DNA from: Bacillus sp. KH172YL63
GTDB lineage: Bacteria > Bacillota > Bacilli > Bacillales > Bacillaceae_B
DNA: 64,000 bases
Assembly (NCBI RefSeq): GCF_011398925.1
Contig: NZ_AP022842.1
Span: 2,964,001 to 3,028,000, forward strand
Direction: 5' to 3'
The first letter of the stretch is position 1. Each line of letters starts with the position of its first letter. Below are positions 1 to 8,806 of this stretch, one piece after another. The notes under the pieces were generated by a model that was given only the letters and a program-made list of their open reading frames with translations, had not been told where the DNA came from and did no database searches. Both the position numbers and the translations under genes were made by a program.

Positions 1-1004
1 TCGATCATGAGTTCTTTTTTGATTTTTCCTGTTTTGATTTCATAATCCCCCTGTGACAGGAGTTCGATGATATAGCCCAGCTGCTTGTCACTGAAATGTT
101 TGGCCTGACCTGCCGCAAGCTTCACACGGAATGGATGCACCTTCAGGGTGGAAGCAATCTTCTGTTGTCCATACCCCCGTCTGGAAAGTTCCTTCACCCC
201 ATAAATCAGCCGGAATTGTCCAGCAAGAATCGCCAGCACTTTCAATGGTTCCTCATTCTGCTTCAAGAGATCATAATAGATCCTCAATGCTTCATCAATC
301 CGTCTGTGGACAACTTTATCTACCAGCGTGAAAATATTCTGCTCAAGGGATCTTGCCGTCAGTTTCTCGACAACTTCCACGTCGATGTGATTGGTGTCAC
401 TTGCGTATAGGGAGAGCTTATCCAATTCCTGCGTGAGCATCATCAGGTTTGTTCCAGCGAGAGTGAGTAATAGCTCGACAGCATTTTCATCAATTTGCAC
501 ACTGTTGCCCGCTGCACGCTCCCTTACCCATGCTTTTAATTCTTGTTCATTCAGCTTCTTGGCTTCTACCACTTCAGCGGTTTTCTTTAATAATTTGGTG
601 ATTTTCTTACGCTCGTCCAACTTCTCGTAATTTGCAGTGATGACCAGGATGGTATAGGGAGCAGGTGATTGTATGTATTGCTCAAAGCGTTTGATATTAT
701 GCTCTACCTTTTCTTTCGTCTTCTCTGCAGTCAAGAAAACAGGGTTTTGAAGGATGACGACCCTTTTCTCCCCCATGAACGGGAAGGTTTCTGCATCTTC
801 CATCGCCACTTCCACAGGCGTTTCTTCCAGATCATAGCTGGAAAAGTTAAAATCCATTTCTTCCTCAGAAATGGCATTCGTGACGATCCTTTGTTTCGTT
901 TCGTTGATAATAAATGACTCATTTCCGTATACTACATATATTGATGCGAATTGAGACTTCTCTATTTTTTTCCAAATATCAATAACCAAGTCAGCACTCT
1001 CCAT
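1..1004 (-). CDS. holA: DNA polymerase III subunit delta, HolA/YqeN (partial, C-terminus off the window)
   Basis: The delta subunit of the clamp loader opens the beta sliding clamp so it can be placed on DNA. About 334 codons are visible and the last few are cut off by the window edge; the family is usually about 340-350 residues. The product begins MESADLVIDIWKKIEK, then a short YVVYGNESF segment typical of the degenerate AAA+ N-terminal domain (residues about 20-140); helical collar sequence follows. Start ATG at 1004. Its place beside yqzM and comEC matches B. subtilis yqeN. The identification rests on the translated sequence and synteny, and the reading frame is intact throughout. Confidence 0.93.
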   Translation of the reverse strand, partial: MESADLVIDIWKKIEKSQFASIYVVYGNESFIINETKQRIVTNAISEEEMDFNFSSYDLEETPVEVAMEDAETFPFMGEKRVVILQNPVFLTAEKTKEKVEHNIKRFEQYIQSPAPYTILVITANYEKLDERKKITKLLKKTAEVVEAKKLNEQELKAWVRERAAGNSVQIDENAVELLLTLAGTNLMMLTQELDKLSLYASDTNHIDVEVVEKLTARSLEQNIFTLVDKVVHRRIDEALRIYYDLLKQNEEPLKVLAILAGQFRLIYGVKELSRRGYGQQKIASTLKVHPFRVKLAAGQAKHFSDKQLGYIIELLSQGDYEIKTGKIKKELMI

Positions 1005-1284
1005 TATTTCTTTTCTCTACTCTATCGTAAGAAAGCTTTTCGGTTTTGACAAGGGGTAAAGGGGGACATCCCTCATATAGGACACCCCCTATATCTATAT
1101 TAACGTTCACGGGTAAGACCTAGGAACCATACCCGTCAACGGTATTTCCTTTGTTGTCATTAGTGTCACCCGGGGACATTGAACTTATGGGTGACAACTC
1201 TTGTCAGTAAAGGAAAAAGTAATGGGAAGTATAGATTTTTCATGAGCGTTGTTCTATACTAGAATAGAAATAGGAGGGGTAGTT
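1005..1284. other. Intergenic region between holA and yqzM with an inverted repeat
   Basis: This region separates the divergent genes holA and yqzM and must hold both promoters, but no strong sigma-A match stands out. A perfect 8-bp inverted repeat, TGTCACCC at 1164-1171 and GGGTGACA at 1189-1196, has a 17-nt spacer. It could be an operator or a leader hairpin. A second GGGGG/CCCCC pairing occurs around 1052-1089. No function is assigned. Confidence 0.35.
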
Positions 1285-1419
1285 GTGAACCAATTTGAAA
1301 AGAATGTACAATCAAAAAGAAATGATGCAGTAGATTCAGGCGTTGGCTTCGCTGTTTCTTTTGGTTTCTTTGCTCTAATGTTCATTATTGCAACAGTGAT
1401 CAAACTGATCGGCTCTTAA
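1285..1419 (+). CDS. yqzM: Small membrane protein YqzM
   Basis: A 44-residue protein beginning with GTG, preceded by the ribosome binding site AGGAGGGG at 1272-1279. It reads (M)NQFEKNVQSKRND, then one hydrophobic segment (about residues 21-41, GFAVSFGFFALMFIIA), and ends KLIGS. This closely resembles B. subtilis YqzM, a conserved 44-residue single-span membrane protein of unknown function that sits at the same place between comEC and holA. The charged N-terminus is probably cytoplasmic. It is followed by a long hairpin with a T-run, so it is probably transcribed alone. Confidence 0.9.
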   Translation: MNQFEKNVQSKRNDAVDSGVGFAVSFGFFALMFIIATVIKLIGS

Positions 1420-1430
1420 TGAAAGACAGG

Positions 1431-1547
1431 TGGCAGACCTCAAAGTGCCCGGCATCTTCAATTTCCACATATGGTACTGTTTTTCAGCATGTATCATACA
1501 GTTGGTTTGAAGGCGCCTGACTCTTTGATATAGGTCTGCCCCTTTTT
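1431..1547 (+). terminator. Very long imperfect hairpin ending in a T-run, after yqzM
   Basis: GGCAGACCT (1432-1440) pairs with AGGTCTGCC (1532-1540). The arms continue inward with CAAAG/CTTTG and CTTCAA/TTGAAG and further imperfect matches, so almost the whole 110 nt can fold into one rod. CCTTTTTT follows at once. It probably ends yqzM transcription and may also act on the converging comEC transcript. The size is unusual for a simple terminator (see findings). Confidence 0.6.
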
Positions 1548-1579
1548 TCATTAGCGCTTCATTTGTTTTGTTCTACATC

Positions 1580-3859
1580 CTATGGAAGTTGGGCAGAAAA
1601 CGTTCCTCTTTTCTCCCGAAAACGATAGGTGATCGCCCCGTCCTCCGCCGTGTTATAAAGGGTCAGGCCACGTATTCGCAGCCTCTCCATCACTTCAGGG
1701 TGGGGATGCCCAAAGCGATTCGATTCCCCTGCCGATATGATGCCCACCTGCGGATGCGTATCTTCCAGGAAGACTTCCGTCGTGCTCGTCTTGCTTCCAT
1801 GATGCCCCACTTTCAATACGTCCACTGGTAAATCGAATGTGTCAGCAAACTCCCTTTCGCCCTCCTCCTCAAGATCTCCGGTAAATAACCATCTCAGCGG
1901 ACCGATCCGCCCATACAACACGATTGAATCATTATTCCCTTCGTATACCGCATCCTGTGGTGACACAATATGAAGACCATTTCGATCCCCCTGCCAACTG
2001 GTTAAGTACATCCCTTCTCTCACCTGAATGCTCTTGCTACTTGCCAACTCAATGATGTTTGCTATTTCATCCTTTTCCTGGCTGTTAGGACTGATCAGTA
2101 TCTCACGCACCTTCAGTTCATCCATGACCGCCTGGGCACCTCCGATATGATCCATATCGCCGTGGGTCAAGATCATTGCGTCGATGACTGTGATGCCTTT
2201 GCTTTTTAAAAAAGGGACGATGATATCTTCCCCTACGGAAAAGTGCTTCGTCCTTTCTTCCCACTTCTCCTTCTCGAAGTTCACTTCTCCCCCAGCATCA
2301 ATCAGATAGGTACCACGGTTATACGGCAGCCTGATCAAGGTGCTGTCCCCCTGCCCCACATCAATGAAAACAATTTCCCCGTAAGGATCATAGTCGGTGA
2401 TGAGCTGGTGAAACAGCACAAACAGGAGCAAATATGTCAACGCCTTTAACGTTTTTCGTTTTTCCATTCCGACAAATGCACCGTAAATGATGCTGAGATA
2501 GCCAAGTAAGAAAAGAAAGGGCGGCCTTCCAAACACCACTGTACTAAATGGAAGTGAAGCGAGGTAGGAGGAGCATTCAAAAATGATTCCGAGAAGATTT
2601 TCATACAATCGGAGCACGACTGCGGCATCTGTCAAAGCGGAAAGGAAAAACAGCAGGATGGATAGTGGAAGGATGATAACGGAAAACAAAGGAACATAAA
2701 TGAGATTCGTGATGAATCCAATCAGGGGGAATTCAAAGAAATGGTATAACACGACGGGAAGGGAAGATAACTGGGCAACGAAGGTCACTTTACACAGCTG
2801 ACGGAAAGAAGATGGGTCCTGGATGATCCCGGCAGAAGATAAAATCAAAGAAAAACTGACGATGAACGAAAGCTGAAAACCAGGATTGAAAACGGAATAC
2901 GGACTATATAAGGCGATACAGCAAAACACGAAGGATAAGCTGTCAACCACGGTTAAGCGCCTGTTTGCTTTTTTACCAAGGAGAAGGAATATCAGCATGC
3001 CCGATGCACGGATGACAGAAGGAGACGCCCCGGTCAGGATGATGTAGCACAGGAGGAATCCCACCCCCGTCCAGGACACCGCTTCCTTTGCCAGGCCGAT
3101 TCTTAATAAAACATAATATAAAGCCCCGAACAACAACCCGACATGAAGTCCGGAAATCGCAAGCAAATGGACGACTCCGAGCTCCCTGAAATTCTTCATC
3201 GTATCCTCTGCAATGCTTCTGCTTTCTCCAAAGATGAGCGCCTGTGCCACACCGACGGTAGAAGCCGGGAAGGATTCTTCAATCTTATGCATTCCTTGAA
3301 AGCGGACATGTGCCAATGTATGTTTCCACGTACTATTATCCGTACAACCCTCAACTTCTGCTGCATCCAATATCCAAAAGACCCCTTGATGGGATAAATA
3401 GCTTCGATAATCAAATAAATTGGGATTTCTGCTAGGCTTCGGTTCTTTTAGTGCCCCCTTTATCCGACAAGAAAAACCCGGCTTCAGTTTCTGAAATTCA
3501 TTCTTTTCTTCCTCTGATTGAAAGGAATAGCGGAGAAGGACCTTTTCATCCTGCAGCTTGGCAAGTGAAACAAACGAATCTCCATCAATAGTTGGTATGT
3601 CTGTAAGTTCAACATTGTATAACTGCAGATCCTGCCCCGGGGACAGTCCAGTATGATTGTTTCTTTCATGAAGGAGAGCCGTTGTGAATGATACGGAGAG
3701 GAAAATGAGTGAAAGGAGTATGACGTGCCGTGGCATCTTTCTGAGGATCAGGGAAAGGATGAGAAGGGAAAGAACGACCGCACCCCATTGAAATTGGAGT
3801 GCGAGTAACGTCCCGGACAGCACTGATATCGCCAGGTAAAGCCATATCCCCTTATTCAT
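1580..3859 (-). CDS. comEC: DNA internalization channel protein ComEC/Rec2
   Basis: ComEC forms the inner-membrane channel through which single-stranded DNA enters during natural transformation. The product is about 759 residues, normal for the family. It has hydrophobic N-terminal segments, then the soluble DUF4131-like region, then the multi-span competence domain (about residues 200-480, with the motif LLAISGLHVG). A C-terminal metallo-beta-lactamase-like domain follows with ILTHGDMDHIGG near residue 570 and a later HHGSKTS motif. The MBL domain is thought to degrade the non-transported strand. ATG at 3859 is preferred to the TTG one codon earlier. The gene overlaps the end of comEB by 8 nt, so translation is probably coupled. 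Confidence 0.95.
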   Translation of the reverse strand: MNKGIWLYLAISVLSGTLLALQFQWGAVVLSLLILSLILRKMPRHVILLSLIFLSVSFTTALLHERNNHTGLSPGQDLQLYNVELTDIPTIDGDSFVSLAKLQDEKVLLRYSFQSEEEKNEFQKLKPGFSCRIKGALKEPKPSRNPNLFDYRSYLSHQGVFWILDAAEVEGCTDNSTWKHTLAHVRFQGMHKIEESFPASTVGVAQALIFGESRSIAEDTMKNFRELGVVHLLAISGLHVGLLFGALYYVLLRIGLAKEAVSWTGVGFLLCYIILTGASPSVIRASGMLIFLLLGKKANRRLTVVDSLSFVFCCIALYSPYSVFNPGFQLSFIVSFSLILSSAGIIQDPSSFRQLCKVTFVAQLSSLPVVLYHFFEFPLIGFITNLIYVPLFSVIILPLSILLFFLSALTDAAVVLRLYENLLGIIFECSSYLASLPFSTVVFGRPPFLFLLGYLSIIYGAFVGMEKRKTLKALTYLLLFVLFHQLITDYDPYGEIVFIDVGQGDSTLIRLPYNRGTYLIDAGGEVNFEKEKWEERTKHFSVGEDIIVPFLKSKGITVIDAMILTHGDMDHIGGAQAVMDELKVREILISPNSQEKDEIANIIELASSKSIQVREGMYLTSWQGDRNGLHIVSPQDAVYEGNNDSIVLYGRIGPLRWLFTGDLEEEGEREFADTFDLPVDVLKVGHHGSKTSTTEVFLEDTHPQVGIISAGESNRFGHPHPEVMERLRIRGLTLYNTAEDGAITYRFREKRGTFSAQLP

Positions 3860-4415
3860 CAAACAATTTTATGTATTCTTGTTCATAAAGCTTGAGCTTC
3901 TCTTCTGTGGCTCCTTGATTTCTTAACTCCTCGATCAGCTGGAGCATCAACGCCGCTTTTTCACTGTGGTTCACATCGATGCTGCTTTCCTGGAATGGAA
4001 CTTTTTCTACATGGACGTGAGCCTTTTTAAACAGCTCGATGGCATACGGATGATTCTTATAATCTTTTGCATAATAAACCGTCTTGATCCCGGCCTGAAT
4101 CAGCGCCTTGCAGCATTGAAGGCAAGGAAAGTGGGTCACATAAATATCAGCATCCCCGGTGCCGACTCCGAATTTGGAACATTGGAGAAGGGCATTCATT
4201 TCGGCATGAATGGTCCGCACACAGTGATTGTCAATGACATAACACCCTTCATCGATGCAATGGTCCCCTCCCGCTATCGAGCCGTTATACCCCCCGGCGA
4301 TGATTCGTTTGTCACGGACGATGGTTGCCCCGACAGCAAGCCTTGTGCATGTACTCCGCAGTGCAAGGAGTTGGCTCTGGGCCATGAAATACTGGTGCCA
4401 AGCAATTCTTTCCAT
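3852..4415 (-). CDS. comEB: ComEB, dCMP deaminase-family protein
   Basis: A cytidine/deoxycytidylate deaminase-fold protein of 187 residues encoded in the late competence operon. Zinc-binding motifs are visible: HAEMNAL (His and catalytic Glu) and PCLQCC (two Cys), with an extra Cys/His-rich insert (CIDEGCYVIDNHCV) typical of dCMP deaminases. In B. subtilis, ComEB is not needed for DNA uptake itself but has been linked to polar localization of ComGA. The second ATG (4415) is chosen because GAGGGGAG lies 7 nt upstream of it; the ATG at 4421 would be only 1 nt from that site. It lies downstream of comEA and overlaps comEC. Confidence 0.94.
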   Translation of the reverse strand: MERIAWHQYFMAQSQLLALRSTCTRLAVGATIVRDKRIIAGGYNGSIAGGDHCIDEGCYVIDNHCVRTIHAEMNALLQCSKFGVGTGDADIYVTHFPCLQCCKALIQAGIKTVYYAKDYKNHPYAIELFKKAHVHVEKVPFQESSIDVNHSEKAALMLQLIEELRNQGATEEKLKLYEQEYIKLFDE

Positions 4416-4486
4416 CCTCATTCTCCCCTCTGTTGTTTTTTACGTTGCTTGTTTAAGTGTATAAAGATTCCCTATGTTTCGTCAAT

Positions 4487-5095
4487 TCATTGTACAGAGA
4501 TTTGTTCTTTCAATTTTTCGAAAGTCTTTTCCCCTATCCCTGAAACTTTTTGTATGTCCTCAATCGAGGCGAACGGACCATTCTCATCCCGGTATTGCAC
4601 AAAGGCGGCCGCTTTGGCGGGTCCTATGCCCGGTAGCGTTTCGAACTCCTGCTGTGTGGCAGTGTTGATATTAAGCTTGTCGGAATCCGAACCTCCCTCC
4701 TGGATCGGGAGCAGCAGATCTATCGGTGCATCGACCTCCCCTTTCTTCGGGACATAAATCATCATCTCATCGCTCACTTTTGTCGCCAGATTCATCATTT
4801 TTTCATCGGCGTCTTCAGTAAACCCTCCTGCACGGTCAATGACAAATTTCAGCCGGTCCCCAAGTTTCACCTCATAGAGTCCGGGATTCACCACCGCGCC
4901 TTTCACATCGACGAACACGCTTTCCGGCACAATCTGTTCCGGTTCTTTCACCTCTTCTTCTGCGGCAGCCTGAATGAAAGGAGGTTCTTCGACAGGGGCA
5001 CTTGAAGCACTTTTAAACATATAGACAGCCAATCCCACTGCGCATATGACACATAACACCACGATTGATCTGTATTTTTCGATTAACGTCTGCAT
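4487..5095 (-). CDS. comEA: ComEA, DNA receptor for natural transformation
   Basis: ComEA is a membrane-anchored double-stranded DNA-binding protein that delivers DNA to ComEC. The 202-residue product has an N-terminal membrane anchor (about residues 8-28), an acidic linker rich in E and P, an SLBB-like domain (VFVDVKGAVVNPGLYEV, about residues 61-120), and two C-terminal helix-hairpin-helix motifs (LPGIGPAKA and VSGIGEKT) that contact DNA. Length and order match B. subtilis ComEA. It is the first gene of the comEA-EB-EC operon, divergent from comER with about 80 nt between them that must contain both promoters; a ComK box was not identified with confidence. Confidence 0.95.
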   Translation of the reverse strand: MQTLIEKYRSIVVLCVICAVGLAVYMFKSASSAPVEEPPFIQAAAEEEVKEPEQIVPESVFVDVKGAVVNPGLYEVKLGDRLKFVIDRAGGFTEDADEKMMNLATKVSDEMMIYVPKKGEVDAPIDLLLPIQEGGSDSDKLNINTATQQEFETLPGIGPAKAAAFVQYRDENGPFASIEDIQKVSGIGEKTFEKLKEQISVQ

Positions 5096-5174
5096 CGGAA
5101 ATCACCTCGAATGGAATATTCACGGAAAGGAATTCATAAGTTTTAGGAGAGAGTGCATAGAAGGAGGGCTGCAC

Positions 5175-5996
5175 ATGAAAATAGGTATTATCGGAACCGG
5201 AAATATGGGGAAGATCATTATTGAAGCTCTCATTGATTCAAAGGCGATAGCTCCTTCACAGCTTCATATTACAAATCGATCATTATATAAAGCCGAAGCC
5301 ATAAAAGAGAAGTCTCCTGCCATCCATGTGATGGGTTCAAATCAGGAAGTGATCGATGCTTCTGATCTGATTTTCCTTTGCGTCAAGCCGCATGATGTAT
5401 ATGATGTGATCATGGATCATAGGGATCGGTTCTCCAAGGATAAATGCGCTGTATCGATCACGAGTCCGGTCAGTGTGGACCAGTTGCAATCGGTGTTATC
5501 AAGTTCCTGCGCAAGGTTTATCCCAAGTATCACCAATCGTGCACTGAGCGGGGTATCACTGTTGACGTTTGGTACAGCGTGTTCAAATAAATGGAGACAG
5601 GAATTAACGACGATTGCAGAACATATTTCCACACCTGTTGTCATAGAGGAGGATGTAACGCGTGTGGCATCTGACATCGTCAGCTGCGGGCCTGCATTTT
5701 TCAGCTATGTGACCCAGCGATTCATCGATGCCGCAGTCGAAGTAACAGAAATCGATAAGGAAACGGCAACGGTACTGGCTTCAGAGATGCTGGTAGGACT
5801 CGGGGATTTATTGCAGAAGAAGATCTATACGCTGCCGACGCTGCAGGAAAAGGTGTGTGTGAAGGGTGGCGTGACGGGTATCGGGATATCTGTGATGGAA
5901 AGAGAGTTAGGGGATGTATTCGAGAAATTATTTGAGGCGACCCAGAAGAAATTTGTGGATGATATCGAAGGAACGAAATCACAATTCGGAGTCTAG
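5175..5996 (+). CDS. comER: ComER, pyrroline-5-carboxylate reductase-family protein
   Basis: ComER belongs to the NAD(P)-dependent proC family. It begins MKIGIIGTGNMGKI, a Rossmann nucleotide-binding motif at residues 3-13, and ends in the helical ProC dimerization region. The 273-residue length equals that of B. subtilis ComER. The start at 5175 follows AAGGAGGG at 5161-5168; longer readings upstream lack a binding site and run into comEA. In B. subtilis, ComER is not required for competence; in relatives it has been linked to sporulation and biofilm. Whether it still reduces P5C is not known from sequence. It diverges from comEA and ends in its own terminator. Confidence 0.93.
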   Translation: MKIGIIGTGNMGKIIIEALIDSKAIAPSQLHITNRSLYKAEAIKEKSPAIHVMGSNQEVIDASDLIFLCVKPHDVYDVIMDHRDRFSKDKCAVSITSPVSVDQLQSVLSSSCARFIPSITNRALSGVSLLTFGTACSNKWRQELTTIAEHISTPVVIEEDVTRVASDIVSCGPAFFSYVTQRFIDAAVEVTEIDKETATVLASEMLVGLGDLLQKKIYTLPTLQEKVCVKGGVTGIGISVMERELGDVFEKLFEATQKKFVDDIEGTKSQFGV

Positions 5997-6013
5997 AGAG
6001 ACTCCTTTTTTAT
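5988..6013 (+). terminator. Intrinsic terminator overlapping the comER stop codon
   Basis: GGAGTC (5988-5993) pairs with GACTCC (6000-6005) across a 6-nt loop and is followed directly by a run of T. The stem begins inside the last codons of comER. Confidence 0.85.
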
Positions 6014-6164
6014 TTACTTCGACAAAAATATGCTTTTTCCTGCTTTTTTCTTGCGATCCAAAAAAATTTTTTGTCTTGATACGATATACTCAACGGCCTG
6101 GACTCTTCTTCCCTCTAATAAATGAGTCTCAATGCTGACGGTCCCACAAGGCTAAATCAACCAC

Positions 6165-6224
6165 AAAAAAATCCGAACCCATTCGATTCTCATAAAAGAA
6201 TCTCGAATGATCGTTCGGATTTTC
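6165..6224. terminator. ATCCGAACGA-family hairpin, copy 1 (comER/yqeM junction)
   Basis: An A-run and ATCCGAAC at the left pair with GTTCGGAT and a T-run at the right, with a second inner pairing ATTCGA/TCGAAT. The A-run on one side and T-run on the other let it terminate both ways. It lies between the converging genes comER and yqeM and is one of five related copies in the window. Confidence 0.8.
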
Positions 6225-6260
6225 GTTTACATGGGCAGGCTTTTACCCCTGCATCAAGTG

Positions 6261-7007
6261 TTATTTCTTTTTACAACTGAAAAATATCCGTTCACTCTGA
6301 TCGGCCGGAGATCCTTCGGTGAAGTCTGAAGTGATTCCTACGACTTCAAAGCCGCACTCCTCCAACCATTCCTTCAGGGTAAGCACTGGATACGTCCTCT
6401 GCTTGTGAAGTTCTTCGACCCTTTCATACTGCCCCGTCTCATCATCCTTCACGAAAAAAGTCAATTCGTGTTCGACGCTGTTCGGAACCTCTCCCGGGAA
6501 ACAGTCCCAAATATATGATACCTGTTCATCAGTATGTGTAAAGGTCTGATTGATAAAAATCTGTGTCATCTTGAAAATCGAATGCACATCAAAAAGGAAT
6601 AGTCCATCTTGCTTCAAGTGATCATAAACACCCTTGAATGTTTCCAATACATCCGACTCAACCTCAAGGTAATTCAATGAATCACAAAAGATTGTGATGA
6701 CATCATATTCACCAAGGGAGTCAAGCTTTGACATATCCTGTTGAAACAATTGGATACGGGCATTCCTGGCAGAAGCCTTCTCCTTTGCAATCATGAGCAT
6801 ATCTTCCGACAGATCTACACCGGTGACATCATAACCGTCCCCTGCCAGTCTCAACGACAGTTCTCCGGTTCCACAAGCAATGTCCAGTACTTTCTTTCCC
6901 TTGATGCCATGAGCCGCTGCCTGTTTATTGACAAAAGCCAACCAGGCGTCATATGGGACGTCCTGCATCAGGTAGTCATAAACATAAGCAAAACGTTCAT
7001 AACTCAT
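6261..7007 (-). CDS. yqeM: SAM-dependent methyltransferase YqeM
   Basis: A class I S-adenosylmethionine-dependent methyltransferase of 248 residues. Motif I is VLDIACGTGELSLRLAG at about residues 40-56, followed by the acidic motif VTGVDLSEDM that binds the ribose of SAM. No substrate can be read from the sequence. It is the last gene of the yqeG-yqeM operon and its start abuts the end of rsfS, as in B. subtilis. Transcription probably ends at the ATCCGAACGA hairpin just downstream. Confidence 0.9.
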   Translation of the reverse strand: MSYERFAYVYDYLMQDVPYDAWLAFVNKQAAAHGIKGKKVLDIACGTGELSLRLAGDGYDVTGVDLSEDMLMIAKEKASARNARIQLFQQDMSKLDSLGEYDVITIFCDSLNYLEVESDVLETFKGVYDHLKQDGLFLFDVHSIFKMTQIFINQTFTHTDEQVSYIWDCFPGEVPNSVEHELTFFVKDDETGQYERVEELHKQRTYPVLTLKEWLEECGFEVVGITSDFTEGSPADQSERIFFSCKKK

Positions 7008-7361
7008 TTACAGGTTCTCACCTTGTCCAACTTCTACATGTGATGCGTCTCCCCACAAACGTTCAAGGTTGTAGTAGCCTCTTTCTTCTTTATGGAAGAC
7101 ATGGGCCACAACATCCCCAAGGTCAACAAGCACCCAGCGGGCTTGGTCGAAGCCTTCCAGGCGTTTGACCGTGTAACCTTTTTCTTCAGCTGCATCTTTC
7201 AGTTCACGGGCAATGGCCTGAACCTGTTTATCCGAGTTCCCGTGACAGATCAAAAAATAATCCGCAATTAAAGAAACACCTTTCATATCCAATACGACGA
7301 TATCTTCAGCACGTTTATCATCAGCGGCTTTATACGCTAATTCCACTAAGTTGTTTTCCAT
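7008..7361 (-). CDS. rsfS: Ribosomal silencing factor RsfS (YqeL)
   Basis: RsfS binds ribosomal protein uL14 on the 50S subunit and blocks joining with 30S when nutrients are scarce. The 117-residue protein shows the family core: DIVVLDMKGVSLIADYF, then CHGNSDKQVQAI, and later ARWVLVDLGDVVAHVF. Length is typical (105-120). It sits between yqeK and yqeM in the conserved nadD-yqeK-rsfS cluster. Confidence 0.95.
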   Translation of the reverse strand: MENNLVELAYKAADDKRAEDIVVLDMKGVSLIADYFLICHGNSDKQVQAIARELKDAAEEKGYTVKRLEGFDQARWVLVDLGDVVAHVFHKEERGYYNLERLWGDASHVEVGQGENL

Positions 7362-7365
7362 TCCT

Positions 7366-7932
7366 TCATCTCCTCTGATTGAATACTAATCCATTATAAA
7401 ACCGGAAAGTATCCGGGTAAATCGCTTGATTTTTTTTCATTAAAAAGGTCATCGTGTTCTGCAGGGCTTTGATGAGTGCAAGATCCAATGATTCCTCGGC
7501 AAGTTCCCTTACCTCTTCCACACCAGGGAATTGACGGTTCGGCTCGATGTAATCGGCCAGATACACCACCTTGTCAAGGATGGTCATCCCTTCTTTCCCT
7601 GATGTATGATAACGGATCGCATCAAGGATTTCCTCATCCTTGATGCCGACTTCCCGTTCTACGAGCAGCGCACCAACAGGGGCATGCCAAAGTTCACTGT
7701 TGTACAATAAAAGGTCCTGTGGGAGGTTCTCTTCAATGATGATCCCCTTCATTTCCTCTTTATCACGGAACTTGGCATAATCATGGAAAATCGCAGCCAA
7801 CTCAGCTTTCCCCTCATCTGCTCCATACCGTTTTGCCAATTCTATGCTTGTTTCCATCACGCCGCAAGTATGGACAAACCGGTGATGGGTTAAATGCTCT
7901 TTCACGATTTCCAATGCTTTTTCTCTATTCAT
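7366..7932 (-). CDS. yqeK: HD-domain nucleotide hydrolase YqeK
   Basis: YqeK-family HD proteins hydrolyse diadenosine tetraphosphate symmetrically to two ADP. The 188-residue product shows HTCGVMETSIELAKR (metal-binding His near residue 20), AIFHDYAKF (HD pair near residue 50) and RYHTSGKEGM with further His residues, ending in ADYIEPNR. It overlaps the end of nadD by 8 nt and is followed 4 nt later by rsfS, as in most Firmicutes. The Ap4A activity is family knowledge. Confidence 0.94.
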   Translation of the reverse strand: MNREKALEIVKEHLTHHRFVHTCGVMETSIELAKRYGADEGKAELAAIFHDYAKFRDKEEMKGIIIEENLPQDLLLYNSELWHAPVGALLVEREVGIKDEEILDAIRYHTSGKEGMTILDKVVYLADYIEPNRQFPGVEEVRELAEESLDLALIKALQNTMTFLMKKNQAIYPDTFRFYNGLVFNQRR

Positions 7933-8494
7933 ACAATCCCTCCTCCTTTATATATCGATACACATCATCGGGAACTAAATAGCGGACCGTTTGTCCCTTC
8001 TTTACTGTGTCGCGAATGTAAGAAGAAGAAAGATCGATGGCAGGGACCTCTATCAAATGAACATCATAGGGGGTCTCATGGGTATATGCCGGCCGGTTCA
8101 CCCCGATGAACTTCACCATTTCCTGAAGCTCATCAATTCGATGCCATTTGGGAAGGTACTCAATCATATCCCCGCCAATGATAAACGAAAATTCGGTGTT
8201 TCCTTCTCTTTCCGTCAATAACTTGATCGTGTCGAATGTATAAGAAGCACCCTCTCTTTCAAGCTCGATTTTTTCAATCGAAAAGCGGGGGTGACCCTGT
8301 ATGGCTTTTTCCAGCATGTTTACCCGCTGTTGCGGCGACACACGCTCGTCGGCCTGTTTATGGGGCGGCACGTGATTCGGCAGAAAGCGGATTTCATCGA
8401 GACCGGCCTTTTCCAGCGCCTGTTCGGCAATGACCAAATGACCTATATGGGGAGGGTTGAACGTACCTCCCAGAAGTCCTACCTTTTTCTTCAT
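7925..8494 (-). CDS. nadD: Nicotinate-nucleotide adenylyltransferase NadD
   Basis: NadD makes deamido-NAD+ from nicotinate mononucleotide and ATP, an essential step in NAD synthesis. The 189-residue protein begins with the nucleotidyltransferase motif GLLGGTFNPPHIGHL (residues 6-20) and has the C-terminal ISSTxIR-type motif as IDLSSSYIRD near residue 158. Length matches B. subtilis NadD (189). It lies between yhbY and yqeK. Confidence 0.96.
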   Translation of the reverse strand: MKKKVGLLGGTFNPPHIGHLVIAEQALEKAGLDEIRFLPNHVPPHKQADERVSPQQRVNMLEKAIQGHPRFSIEKIELEREGASYTFDTIKLLTEREGNTEFSFIIGGDMIEYLPKWHRIDELQEMVKFIGVNRPAYTHETPYDVHLIEVPAIDLSSSYIRDTVKKGQTVRYLVPDDVYRYIKEEGLYE

Positions 8495-8505
8495 CGTATC
8501 AATCC

Positions 8506-8805
8506 TTATCGTGAACGTGGAAGAATGATTTGCTTATTTTCTTTTGATTCTTTGTAAAGGACGATCGTATTCCCGATTACCTGAACGACTTCTGCCCCTA
8601 CGCCTTTAGACAGCTGATCAGCCACTTCGGATTTGTCCATATCACAATTTTGAAGGATGCTGATTTTCATCAATTCTCTTGACTCAATCGCTTCCCCGAT
8701 TGTTTTGATCATATTATCATTCACTCCGCCTTTCCCTACTTGAAAGACCGGATTTAAATGATGAGCTTCTGCACGTAAAAATCTTTTTTGTTTACCTGTT
8801 AACAT
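8506..8805 (-). CDS. yhbY: CRM-domain RNA-binding protein YhbY (YqeI)
   Basis: A small (99-residue) CRM-domain protein, similar in fold to a KH domain, which binds pre-50S ribosomal particles. The sequence begins MLTGKQKRFLRAEAHHL and carries the CRM loop QVGKGGVNDNM (about residues 23-33). It is separated from aroE by 1 nt and from nadD by 11 nt, so these genes are probably co-transcribed. Its place among ribosome assembly genes (yqeH, rsfS) fits its role. Confidence 0.93.
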   Translation of the reverse strand: MLTGKQKRFLRAEAHHLNPVFQVGKGGVNDNMIKTIGEAIESRELMKISILQNCDMDKSEVADQLSKGVGAEVVQVIGNTIVLYKESKENKQIILPRSR

Positions 8806-8806
8806 G

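Noticed and set aside
3966..4757. 263-codon open frame on the plus strand opposite comEB/comEA
   Set aside because: It lies antisense to two well-conserved genes, has no ribosome binding site and no recognizable product.
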